Source: Sulfurimonadaceae bacterium
GTDB taxonomy: Bacteria > Campylobacterota > Campylobacteria > Campylobacterales > Sulfurimonadaceae
Length of the DNA stretch: 64,000 nt
Direction of reading: 5' to 3'
Assembly: GCA_028683835.1 (NCBI GenBank)
Contig: JAQUHB010000003.1
Location: 1 to 64,000, forward strand
Part shown: piece by piece, positions 26,982-34,160 of the stretch
Layout: every line of letters starts with the position of its first letter
Position numbering within the stretch: position 1 is the stretch's first letter
Translations under genes and position numbers: made by a program
Notes under the pieces: model-generated
The model's database searches: none
What the model was told of the DNA's origin: nothing
What the model saw: the letters and a program-made list of their open reading frames with translations, nothing else

Positions 26982-28328
26982 ATGAACAAATCTCTTCTCC
27001 TTAGTTCAGTTGCCGTCATGGCCATTATATCTACTTCAGTGAATGCTGATGAGATAAGTGATCTAAAAACACAAATCAAAGAACTGGGTAAACGTCTTGA
27101 GACAATTGAAAATAATAATAAAACGAATGCGGAACAAACGCAGACTCTTGCCGATGAATTAATCAACACACAAAACGCAACTTCATTCAGTACGGTTGAT
27201 ATGAGCAAAACGGAAGCCGGACTCGGTGCAGCTGCTTCAAAAGTCTATTATTCAAAAAACCCACTTTCCATTGGCGGATACGGAGAAATACACTTTTCAC
27301 ATTCTAAAAACAGTGGTATCAATGACACTGAAGTAAATCGTTTTGTTCCTTACATCGGCTACAAATTCAGTGATAATATTATTCTAAACTCCGAAATTGA
27401 ATTTGAACATGGCGGAGAAGAAGTATCGGTAGAGCAGCTTTATCTTGATTTTTTAATTGATCCGGTATTTAATGTCCGCATTGGACACCAAGTTGTTCCA
27501 ATGGGATTGGTCAGTCTCAATCATGAGCCGGTCTTGTTCAACACAGTCAATCGTCCCGATATCGAGACCTATATCATCCCTTCAACATGGCATGAAAACG
27601 GAATAACTTTTCATGGTAAAACAGATATATTGAACTATTCCGTTGGTGCTGTGGTTGCTTTAGATATGGGATTGGCAGAACATGATGGATCTCTTGATAC
27701 AGATACGTACGGTAAAAATTGGATCAACAACGGACGTCGAGGAGGATATGAAAGAGATGCACAAACTTCTAATCTAGGATTTGTTGCACGCATCGATTAT
27801 ACCGGTATTAACGGACTTCTTGTAGGTACTAGTCTCTATACGGGAAATGCCGGTCCATCTACAAACGGCAAAGAGCCGGGACGCTTAACGATTGGTGAAC
27901 TTCATGCTCAGTACCAGACAGAAGGGTTCAAAATCAAAGGGCTATATACTCAAGCACATCTAAGCCATGCAGATGCCTATCTTGGAACACATACCGTTGG
28001 TGATACTTCTCTGCTCTTTCCAGTTCATCCCGAATCTGCAAAGGGAGGATATGTCAATCTAGAGTATAACATTCTTCCACATCTAATGCAGACAACTACA
28101 CGACTACCGGTTTTCTTTCAGTATGAAAATTACAATCTAGCCGATTCAATGGCTGGCGGAACTCCCTTTGGGACAACTGAGAGCTTTACATACGGCCTGA
28201 ACTACTTTCCTCATCCTCAAGTAGTTTTAAAAGGGGAATATACTCTGCGTCATGATAAAAATGATGGAGATTCAGCTAATTATATTGATGAAGGAATATA
28301 TTCGATTGCGTTGGGATTTATTTTCTAA
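26982..28328 (+). CDS. outer-membrane porin-like protein
   Basis: A 448-residue protein with a Sec signal peptide (MNKSLLLSSVAVMAIISTSVNA), a short coiled-coil (EISDLKTQIKELGKRLETIE) as in SLH-less trimeric porins, and then an extended beta-barrel ending YSIALGFIF with terminal phenylalanine. Repeated amphipathic strands such as GYGEIHFSHS and EFEHGGEEVSVEQLYLDF fit a phosphate- or anion-type porin. It overlaps the next gene by one base (TAATG). Given the Fur-like site, uptake linked to iron is possible. Confidence 0.85.
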   Translation: MNKSLLLSSVAVMAIISTSVNADEISDLKTQIKELGKRLETIENNNKTNAEQTQTLADELINTQNATSFSTVDMSKTEAGLGAAASKVYYSKNPLSIGGYGEIHFSHSKNSGINDTEVNRFVPYIGYKFSDNIILNSEIEFEHGGEEVSVEQLYLDFLIDPVFNVRIGHQVVPMGLVSLNHEPVLFNTVNRPDIETYIIPSTWHENGITFHGKTDILNYSVGAVVALDMGLAEHDGSLDTDTYGKNWINNGRRGGYERDAQTSNLGFVARIDYTGINGLLVGTSLYTGNAGPSTNGKEPGRLTIGELHAQYQTEGFKIKGLYTQAHLSHADAYLGTHTVGDTSLLFPVHPESAKGGYVNLEYNILPHLMQTTTRLPVFFQYENYNLADSMAGGTPFGTTESFTYGLNYFPHPQVVLKGEYTLRHDKNDGDSANYIDEGIYSIALGFIF

Positions 28329-28840
28329 TGAAAACTTTTATATATCTACTCATCCTTTTTAGCAGCAGCTTTGCCCAGATTTTGGGTGATCCTGTGGCCT
28401 TGACACAACATACATTCAATGCCAAATCCATTGAGCAAAAAAATATTATACTGAGTGAGAAACAGGCACAACAGCTTTCAAAGGCGTCGCAACAAGCTAT
28501 CGATACAAAAATATATAGGATCTATATCGCAAAAAATGGATCGTCAACAATTGGGTATGGAGTCCTGCTTAACAAAAAAGTGCGGACTAAAACTGCTATC
28601 GCTCTTTACTTGATCGATATGGAATATAAGATCAAATCAATTGAAATCGTAGCTTTCAATGAACCTATTGAATATCTTCCCACAAAAACTTGGCTAGACG
28701 GATTTGATAACAAAAATAGCACAAATGCATTACGTTTAAATCAAGATATTCCTACGGTAAGCGGTGCGACTCTCTCTGCTCGTGCTATCACAGATGGAAG
28801 TCGTATTGCACTTTCACTCATTAATATCATAAAGCCTTAA
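28328..28840 (+). CDS. exported FMN-binding domain protein
   Basis: A 170-residue protein with a signal peptide (MKTFIYLLILFSSSFAQ) and an FMN-binding domain. The flavinylation motif is VSGATLSA, which fits the ApbE target consensus (S/T)GAxx(S/T). IYIAKNGSSTIGYGVLLNKKV and IEIVAFNEPIEYLP are the usual flanking strands. It is coupled to the porin gene and followed by two small membrane proteins, suggesting a periplasmic electron carrier that accepts electrons from a membrane partner. Confidence 0.88.
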   Translation: MKTFIYLLILFSSSFAQILGDPVALTQHTFNAKSIEQKNIILSEKQAQQLSKASQQAIDTKIYRIYIAKNGSSTIGYGVLLNKKVRTKTAIALYLIDMEYKIKSIEIVAFNEPIEYLPTKTWLDGFDNKNSTNALRLNQDIPTVSGATLSARAITDGSRIALSLINIIKP

Positions 28841-28842
28841 CC

Positions 28843-29325
28843 ATGAAATTCATTGCTTCCAAAAAGCTTTCTGACAATCAAAGCCTTCGATTGGTGATGA
28901 TATGGATGATTGTGGCATTAATCATCACTTTAGGCTTAAACATTATTGTAAAATCTATCGATTATGGAACATCACCGCAGCAGTGGGTAGATACTCTTTT
29001 AGGAAATACTGAAAAATTTATTGATCCTATGACCATAAACGATCTGCTTCTTAGAGTCCATACCGATCTTTTTACACTCATTCTCATCTATATTTTGATC
29101 GGATCTCTTTATATTCGTACTTCTCATCCTAAAAGTTTAAAACTAGGATTGCTAAGCATCTCGCTGATTACACTCATCCTCTATCCCATAATGCTCATTG
29201 TATCAGTATTATACTCCGGTGCTTTTGCAGTTGAAATAGCAGGTGTTTCTTTCATCCTTTTCAACCTCATCATGCTCATAGAAAGTATCTGGCTTTTAAT
29301 CATGCTGATTCGAGGAAAACTTTAA
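28843..29325 (+). CDS. small four-helix membrane protein
   Basis: A 160-residue inner-membrane protein with four hydrophobic segments at about 18-38, 72-90, 98-120 and 128-155. A histidine lies at the start of the second helix (RVHTDLFTLILIYIL), weakly like the matching position in the next gene. No family is recognised. Downstream of an FMN-binding protein, it could be a membrane electron-transfer partner, though a pair of haem-ligating histidines is not evident in this subunit alone. Confidence 0.75.
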   Translation: MKFIASKKLSDNQSLRLVMIWMIVALIITLGLNIIVKSIDYGTSPQQWVDTLLGNTEKFIDPMTINDLLLRVHTDLFTLILIYILIGSLYIRTSHPKSLKLGLLSISLITLILYPIMLIVSVLYSGAFAVEIAGVSFILFNLIMLIESIWLLIMLIRGKL

Positions 29326-29756
29326 TGAACCCTCGCATTTTACAGCTCTTGGCTCTGGTTTTTATTGCTTTGGTTCTTTTACAATCTGTACTGGGAGGAG
29401 TTTTATTTTGGCATAGTATTGGTATTACACCCCATGCTATATTCTCCCATTATGAACATAAATCACTTCATGGACTTTTAGAAGTTGTCTCACCTCATGC
29501 TTTATTCATTGCCGTCGCTTTGATGGCAACACTTCATTTTCTGAGCTTCATCCCAACGATCAATGAAAATACAAAACGTGTAACTACTCACCTACTTTTT
29601 GGTTTGTTTATCCTTGATCAAGGATCAGTATTTTTTATAGCCTCAGGATTTGAACTCTTTGCTATCATAAAATTAGGATCATTTATCCTGTTTGAACTTC
29701 TTCTTGGATGGGTTTGGATTATTATCTTTGAGAAAACTCTTAGGGAATTAAAATGA
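29325..29756 (+). CDS. small four-helix membrane protein, histidine-rich
   Basis: A 143-residue inner-membrane protein with four predicted helices. The first loop and second helix hold several histidines (SHYEHKSLHGLLEVVSPHALF, then ATLHFLSFI), placed so that they could ligate haem b near the membrane face. It overlaps the preceding gene by one base. It may be a distant relative of that gene. With the FMN protein and ApbE it could form a flavin-based periplasmic reductase; this is inference. Confidence 0.75.
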   Translation: MNPRILQLLALVFIALVLLQSVLGGVLFWHSIGITPHAIFSHYEHKSLHGLLEVVSPHALFIAVALMATLHFLSFIPTINENTKRVTTHLLFGLFILDQGSVFFIASGFELFAIIKLGSFILFELLLGWVWIIIFEKTLRELK

Positions 29757-29801
29757 TACATCACAGAGTGTCTACAACACACTCTTACAAAAAAGCAAGA
29801 G

Positions 29802-30191
29802 TTAGTTATAAAGCTTCAAGGTCTCTGCGATGCTTACCTGTAAGGCTCTTTGCTCTTTTGTGATGTTTTCTCTGAAGGCTTGCGGGCTGACCTCCGGAGA
29901 CATCAATCCCAGTTTTTTATGTACGCGGATAACATAATTGTCACTTTCTACAAAATGGTCGTTATATTCGGCAGTGTAAGGCATATCCCAGACGATGCAG
30001 TCTTCAGTCGGACAAACATCGGCACATTTAGGCACTGCGGCATCCACGCACTCTATACACTTTTCAGGTTTGACGTAAGTAAACTCTCCATAAGCCAACG
30101 GCGACTCATCGGCAGTGACTATGGCAGTCGCAGGACACTCATCGATGCAGGCATCACAGTTGATGCAAGAGTCAGTTATAAGTACAGCCAT
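29802..30191 (-). CDS. nif-type 2[4Fe-4S] ferredoxin, copy 2
   Basis: A 129-residue ferredoxin. The cluster motifs are CINCDACIDECP and CIECVDAAVPKCADVCP, followed by the extra cysteine (TEDC) and the WDMPYTAEYNDHF block shared with copies 1 and 3. The C-terminus is longer in helices (QRALQVSIAETLKLYN). The ATG overlaps the stop of the NifX-like gene by one base, so it is the last gene of the operon starting at 32308. It likely serves cofactor assembly or reduction of NifH. Confidence 0.92.
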   Translation of the reverse strand: MAVLITDSCINCDACIDECPATAIVTADESPLAYGEFTYVKPEKCIECVDAAVPKCADVCPTEDCIVWDMPYTAEYNDHFVESDNYVIRVHKKLGLMSPEVSPQAFRENITKEQRALQVSIAETLKLYN

Positions 30192-30568
30192 TACTCACTC
30201 CTGTTTTGGGCTTTGTGATAGATTCGAAGCAGCCATAAAGGGGGATTCTCTCTTAACATATCTTGAAGTTTCATCGTCGCTTCCATAATACTCTCGCCCT
30301 CAGCAACCTTTGCGGGATGGATGCCTGAGGCTTGAACCATTTTTGAAGCAGTCGGCCCTATTTGAGTACAGTACAAGATATCTGCGTTTTTAAGTGTCAT
30401 GATCTTGTAGTTTAACTTTTCCTGTTCGCCCTGCGGCTCATCAGAGCTGTCCACTACTTCTAAAAATTCGATATTATCTTTATCGACCTCATAGAGGTAA
30501 AAACTTTTTGACCAGCCGAAATGCTGGTCTATGTTTTCACCTGTTGAGGATGCAAAAGCGATATTCAC
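30191..30568 (-). CDS. nifX: NifX-type FeMo-cofactor domain protein
   Basis: A 125-residue protein starting MNIAFASSTGENIDQHFGWS, the typical opening of the NifX / NifB C-terminal domain, with the conserved QHFG motif. The middle ILYCTQIGPTASKMVQASGIHPAKV matches the family block around a cysteine that contacts cofactor precursors. It probably shuttles NifB-co or VK-cluster between NifB and the NifEN scaffold. It lies between two ferredoxin genes, after a structured intercistronic region. Confidence 0.9.
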   Translation of the reverse strand: MNIAFASSTGENIDQHFGWSKSFYLYEVDKDNIEFLEVVDSSDEPQGEQEKLNYKIMTLKNADILYCTQIGPTASKMVQASGIHPAKVAEGESIMEATMKLQDMLRENPPLWLLRIYHKAQNRSE

Positions 30569-30589
30569 ACTTCTTCCTTTCTGCCTTTT

Positions 30590-30693
30590 CTAAGGCAAGC
30601 TTCTACAGAAAATCATTTAGTGATTTTCTTGCATCGTGCTTTAGCACAGAAGTGCCTTAGCGGCCAGCGTAGCTAAATGAGCTTCGATCATTT
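30590..30693 (-). other. multi-stem structured intercistronic region
   Basis: An outer stem pairs 30590-30604 with 30648-30660 (CTAAGGCA.. with ..TGCCTTAG, two-base bulge). Inside it are GAAAATCA-TTTAG-TGATTTTC (30608-30628) and GTGC-TTTA-GCAC (30636-30647), making a three-way junction. A separate hairpin, AAATGA with TCATTT, follows at 30675-30693. It lies between ferredoxin copy 3 and nifX. Confidence 0.6.
30651..30677 (-). repeat. 27-bp repeat, copy 2 (inverted)
   Basis: On the minus strand this equals 13592-13618 except for one T/A change. Here it spans the right arm of the three-way junction and continues past it. Confidence 0.8.
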
Positions 30694-30703
30694 GGCGTTC
30701 AAA

Positions 30704-31096
30704 TTAAAAAGAATCCATAACGTTCGCGTGAGAAGTACGAGCATCCATAGGGATTTCAGCCATAAATGCTTGTTCTTTTACAGTCGGAAGCATTAAACCT
30801 TTAGATTTGTGCTCACGGATCTTGTATATTTGGGCATCATTACCCTCAGAAAAGTAGTCGTTAAACTCTACAGTATAAGGCATATCCCAAACGATAGAAC
30901 CCTCAGTAGGACAAACATCCGCACAACGAGGAGTATCAGCATGACCTACACACTCTACACAAGTTTCAGCTTTTACATAAAATCTTTCACCCTCGAACGG
31001 ATTTTTGTCGTTATCATCCGGCAAAATTGCCGCTACAGGACACTCAGATGCACACGCATCACAGTTTATACACTCTTCAGTTATCATTACAGCCAT
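30704..31096 (-). CDS. nif-type 2[4Fe-4S] ferredoxin, copy 3
   Basis: A 130-residue ferredoxin with CINCDACASECP and CVECVGHADTPRCADVCP, so both clusters keep four cysteines, but the extra cysteine present in copies 1 and 2 is serine here (TEGS). The WDMPYTVEFNDYF block is shared. The start ATG has AAGGAG six bases upstream; a longer in-frame start is not supported. It is third in the operon Sel1-Nfu, Mop, Fdx3, NifX, Fdx2. Confidence 0.92.
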   Translation of the reverse strand: MAVMITEECINCDACASECPVAAILPDDNDKNPFEGERFYVKAETCVECVGHADTPRCADVCPTEGSIVWDMPYTVEFNDYFSEGNDAQIYKIREHKSKGLMLPTVKEQAFMAEIPMDARTSHANVMDSF

Positions 31097-31150
31097 TTGG
31101 TACTCCTTATTTTTTAATAATTTAGAAATAATATGCAAGTTTTATTCGAA

Positions 31151-31573
31151 CTAAAAACTGCTCACTTTAAGATTTTCGAGCAAGGGTTCGAGTTTAATAT
31201 CGATTCCACGTAAAAGCATCGTTGCCTTACATCCCTCTTGCAGATCAAGTTTATCATACGCATTTGCCGTGATTAGAGAGATGATGTCTCCAAAATCACT
31301 ATTGTTTAAAGTCAGCTCGCAAAGAGAATTATTGCGTCTAACATTTTGCAAAGTTACGGGAAGCGTATTTTCTATGGAAACTTTCCCCGGACAATCTTTA
31401 CTTAAACACACAGAACCCTCTTGAAAATTGCAGTAGACTTTGTCGCCCACACTCAGCCACTTGGGTTTTTCTGACTTTATTAAATACATCGCACTCTCGC
31501 CACTGTTTACATGTATGTAAGTTACGATATCTGTTTCTTCGATATTTTGAACTGTTGCAATAACTTTATTCAT
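31151..31573 (-). CDS. molybdate-binding Mop/TOBE protein
   Basis: A 140-residue protein made of two TOBE-like units: NKVIATVQNIEETDIVTYIHVNSG and LPVTLQNVRRNNSLCELTLNNSD, with IISLITANAYDKLDLQEGCKATMLLRG in the second. These resemble the molybdopterin/molybdate-binding domains of molbindin and the C-terminal half of ModE. It probably buffers cytosolic molybdate for FeMo-cofactor. The inserted CLSKDCPG is unusual for molbindins. Located in the ferredoxin-NifX operon, ten bases after the Sel1-Nfu gene. Confidence 0.8.
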   Translation of the reverse strand: MNKVIATVQNIEETDIVTYIHVNSGESAMYLIKSEKPKWLSVGDKVYCNFQEGSVCLSKDCPGKVSIENTLPVTLQNVRRNNSLCELTLNNSDFGDIISLITANAYDKLDLQEGCKATMLLRGIDIKLEPLLENLKVSSF

Positions 31574-31582
31574 AAGTTTTGC

Positions 31583-32308
31583 CTACATCAAATAAAGTAC
31601 GACATTTTTGTCGATCATCGTCTCAAAATGGTTCAACAACATGTCTGCCGTTGATGTCGAACCTAAATGACAACCTGAACAAGTTCCCTGATAATTAAGC
31701 CACACTTGTGGTTTATCTCCTGGAATATAGTTAACAAGCTCAATTCCGCCACCGTCAATTGCCAGTGTCGGACGTATCTTTGTCTCTACGAGGTTTTCCA
31801 CAAGAGCTTTTTGTTTTAAAGGATCAAAAGCGTGAAAGATCTCATTTTTCTCAGTTGTAGTACCTGAATTACTTACATACGTAATCATCTCTTGAGCTTG
31901 TTTATTGTCGTTATATGCCGCTGTGATGAGATAACGCATCGCTTCGGCAGTATTGTCAAGTTGTTTAAAAAGAATTCCTGCTTTTACCTGAGATTCTACA
32001 TGACCAGTATCAGCAGCCATCTTGTAATACTCAAGTGCTTTATCTATATCTATCGCACCTATCATCCCTTTTTCATAAAAGATACCAAGAGAATGCTGTG
32101 CTTTGACATTTCCAAGTTCAGAAGCTTTCAAAAACCAAGATGAAGCCAATTCATAACTTTGTGTACATCCACGTCCTTGCATATGCATGATGGCAAGATT
32201 GACCATCGCATCAGGATTTTCTGATGCAACCTCAGCAAAAAGTCCGTATGCTCCACTATAATTTTTTGATTCAAACTCTTGTAATGCTCTCATAAATATT
32301 TCACTCAT
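31583..32308 (-). CDS. Sel1-repeat protein fused to Nfu (NifU C-terminal) domain
   Basis: A 241-residue fusion. Residues about 15-140 form Sel1-type helical repeats (NLAIMHMQGRGCTQSYELASSWFLKASELG and following units). Residues about 165-241 are an Nfu domain, with PTLAIDGGGIELVNY and the cluster-binding CSGCHLGSTST. Nfu domains carry a [4Fe-4S] cluster for transfer to apoproteins; Sel1 repeats bind proteins. No classical NifU with an IscU-type N-terminus is in the window, so this may replace or assist it together with NifS. Confidence 0.88.
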   Translation of the reverse strand: MSEIFMRALQEFESKNYSGAYGLFAEVASENPDAMVNLAIMHMQGRGCTQSYELASSWFLKASELGNVKAQHSLGIFYEKGMIGAIDIDKALEYYKMAADTGHVESQVKAGILFKQLDNTAEAMRYLITAAYNDNKQAQEMITYVSNSGTTTEKNEIFHAFDPLKQKALVENLVETKIRPTLAIDGGGIELVNYIPGDKPQVWLNYQGTCSGCHLGSTSTADMLLNHFETMIDKNVVLYLM

Positions 32309-32343
32309 AGCTTTATCCTTTTTATGGCATTTAAAACAGATTA

Positions 32344-32359
32344 TGCAACAAATGTTCTA
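32344..32359 (-). promoter_or_regulatory. sigma-54-like promoter, leftward
   Basis: Minus-strand TAGAAC-ATTTG-TTGCA, an exact consensus copy, driving the Sel1-Nfu operon with a short leader of about 25 nt. Its -24 half overlaps that of the rightward promoter within the palindrome GTTCTAGAAC. Confidence 0.65.
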
Positions 32360-32373
32360 GAACTCTTTTTGCA
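32358..32373 (+). promoter_or_regulatory. sigma-54-like promoter, rightward
   Basis: Plus-strand TAGAAC-TCTTT-TTGCA, an exact consensus copy, driving the gene at 32404. Start predicted near 32384, 20 bases before the ATG and just before the AAAGGAG ribosome site. Confidence 0.65.
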
Positions 32374-32403
32374 TATAGAGTCTTAAATTGCAAAGGAGCA
32401 TAT

Positions 32404-32793
32404 ATGATTGCGATCCCTGTAGATTCTGTATCAACAGATGTAAAATCATCCAAACTGTTTGGTAATGTCAAAATGTTTGCTATATACAAACCCAAAGAAG
32501 ACACCTTCTTTTTTATACTCAATAAAGAGAGCGGAAACGGTATCAAAACAGCCAAGATGCTCAAAAAATGGAATATAAAATGTGTCGTTTACTCTTATAT
32601 GGGTAACGGTCCATTTTCTGAATTAAACAAAGATAAAATCGATGTTTACTATATAGGTAAAGAGCCGATGGAACTGAGCCAGATCATAAAAAGTCTCACA
32701 GATGAAAGATTTGTAAAAGTAACAAAATCAAATGCAGACACCTATCTTGACTCAGGAACAGCGACACAAAACTGTGAGTGTGGCTGTGCATGA
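32404..32793 (+). CDS. NifX/NafY-like protein with CxCxC tail
   Basis: A 129-residue protein opening MIAIPVDSVSTDVKSSKLFG and continuing KMFAIYKPKEDTFFFI, the nitrogenase cofactor domain layout, although QHFG is replaced by SKLFG. The C-terminus ends NCECGCA, a possible metal or cluster ligand set absent from ordinary NifX. It heads a plus-strand operon of three unknown genes. The next gene overlaps its stop as ATGA. Confidence 0.8.
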   Translation: MIAIPVDSVSTDVKSSKLFGNVKMFAIYKPKEDTFFFILNKESGNGIKTAKMLKKWNIKCVVYSYMGNGPFSELNKDKIDVYYIGKEPMELSQIIKSLTDERFVKVTKSNADTYLDSGTATQNCECGCA

Positions 32794-33023
32794 GAGAGTA
32801 TAAAAAAGAGATTCTTACTCCCGAGATGCAAGAGATAAGATCAATGATTCTCAATACTGTCACACAACGTGAAGCAATAAAAAGCGAGATGGAACTTTGG
32901 TTTGAGCAGCATCCAAAACAGAACTATCCAAATATGAAAAATCTTATTTTGGTAGATGCAACACTCTCAAAATTGGATAGTTTCTATAAGCAGTTATGGG
33001 ATTACCATAATACTTTGAAATAA
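32790..33023 (+). CDS. hypothetical helical protein
   Basis: A 77-residue protein, mostly helical (TPEMQEIRSMILNTVTQREAI, then a second helix ending WDYHNTLK). No cysteines and no family recognised. The start ATG overlaps the preceding stop codon, and only three bases separate its stop from the next gene, so it is firmly in the operon. Possibly a small partner of the NifX-like protein, by position only. Confidence 0.7.
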   Translation: MREYKKEILTPEMQEIRSMILNTVTQREAIKSEMELWFEQHPKQNYPNMKNLILVDATLSKLDSFYKQLWDYHNTLK

Positions 33024-33026
33024 CAG

Positions 33027-33629
33027 ATGCAAGAAGAATACAAAACAAAAGCCAGACTTATAGATGAGATCTCTGATATCGAACAATATCGCCCTATTTT
33101 AGAAAAAGACTGTTTTAAAAAAGATGAACCACATTGGAGAAGTTTAAGTAAAAATACCATTACCCTTTTTCAAGTGCTCATCGACCAAGATATGAAAGAT
33201 CTTGTCAATGTACTCAATCACTATCCGCAGTATACAGAATGGGTATGTGAGCATTTTCGCTATGCATACAGTTATAGTGAAAACGAAGCAGATATCAGTG
33301 CAACGTCTGATCTTCTTTTCTTGGGAGAACAATACTTTTCAAAACAGTTTGTAAGAAATGTAGTACGCAAACTTCCAAAAATAGATGATATCAGCATCGA
33401 AGAAGTGACAAAACTTGCTTTACGTGTAGAGCAAAATCATATAAAATGGCATCCGATAGTAACAAATTATTTTCTCGATGCGATTGCAAGATATATCAAT
33501 ATGTCGCATCTTCATCCCTTGCAACGTATTGTAGTGATGAAGCCGATACGCAAGCTTGAGCACAGAGAAACCTATATCTATGATGCCGATGATCGTGACG
33601 CAGTTTTAGATATACCTTACATGAATTAA
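33027..33629 (+). CDS. hypothetical soluble protein
   Basis: A 200-residue, largely helical protein of unknown family. Visible blocks are EQYRPILEKDCFKKDEPHWRSL, QDMKDLVNVLNHYPQYTEWVC and a C-terminal IARYINMSHLHPLQRIVVMKP. It contains two cysteines and many histidines, but no known motif. It is third in the operon headed by the NifX-like gene. Its place beside dedicated nif genes and under the same promoter makes a nif role likely but unspecified. Confidence 0.72.
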   Translation: MQEEYKTKARLIDEISDIEQYRPILEKDCFKKDEPHWRSLSKNTITLFQVLIDQDMKDLVNVLNHYPQYTEWVCEHFRYAYSYSENEADISATSDLLFLGEQYFSKQFVRNVVRKLPKIDDISIEEVTKLALRVEQNHIKWHPIVTNYFLDAIARYINMSHLHPLQRIVVMKPIRKLEHRETYIYDADDRDAVLDIPYMN

Positions 33630-33650
33630 ACTAAAAAAAGGAAGAACATT

Positions 33651-34157
33651 ATGGACAAAGAAACACTAACACAGGAACTTTTAAAACAGGCAAGAAACGC
33701 TTTTGAGACAGCTTCAACATTGCGTGAGAGTCAAAGAGTAGAAGTTTATCTTAACAATGGCACACCAAAAACTTCGGATGTTTTAGAAGAGGATGAGGAG
33801 ATCGTCTATTCTCCAACTCGCATACTCTGTTATCAAATCCATGGATACGACTACCTCGAAGATGAGATAAAAACTTGGATCGATTATGCAAGAGAACCAA
33901 ATCCACTAGAAGAAGGTATGCCCATACCTGAACCTACAAATGTAGAGACATCTATCCGTGAACTCATAGATGAACTTGCAAAGAAAAAAAGTTTAAATAG
34001 AGATGAGATTAGCTCATTTGAAGTGTTTGCAAATCTCCCGATGGATCTTCTAGGAAGTATAGAACAACAGATCATCGAATACTGGTGGAGTGCAAATGAA
34101 GAGGAAAATGGAAAAAAACTCGCACTTCAACAGATACAAGAAGCGCTTAGTTTTTAA
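33651..34157 (+). CDS. hypothetical acidic protein
   Basis: A 168-residue acidic protein (VLEEDEEIVYSPTRILCYQIHGYDYLEDEIKTWIDY). The C-terminal half is helical (TSIRELIDELAKKKSLNRDE, then PMDLLGSIEQQIIEYWW). A good SD (AAAGGAAG) precedes it. It is the last gene of this operon; ModE converges on it with only three bases between stops. No family recognised. Confidence 0.72.
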   Translation: MDKETLTQELLKQARNAFETASTLRESQRVEVYLNNGTPKTSDVLEEDEEIVYSPTRILCYQIHGYDYLEDEIKTWIDYAREPNPLEEGMPIPEPTNVETSIRELIDELAKKKSLNRDEISSFEVFANLPMDLLGSIEQQIIEYWWSANEEENGKKLALQQIQEALSF

Positions 34158-34160
34158 ACT

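Noticed and set aside
29765-29785. Hairpin AGAGTGT..ACACTCT as a strong terminator
   Set aside because: The stem is good but the T-run is on the wrong side for both flanking genes, so only weak or no termination is supported.
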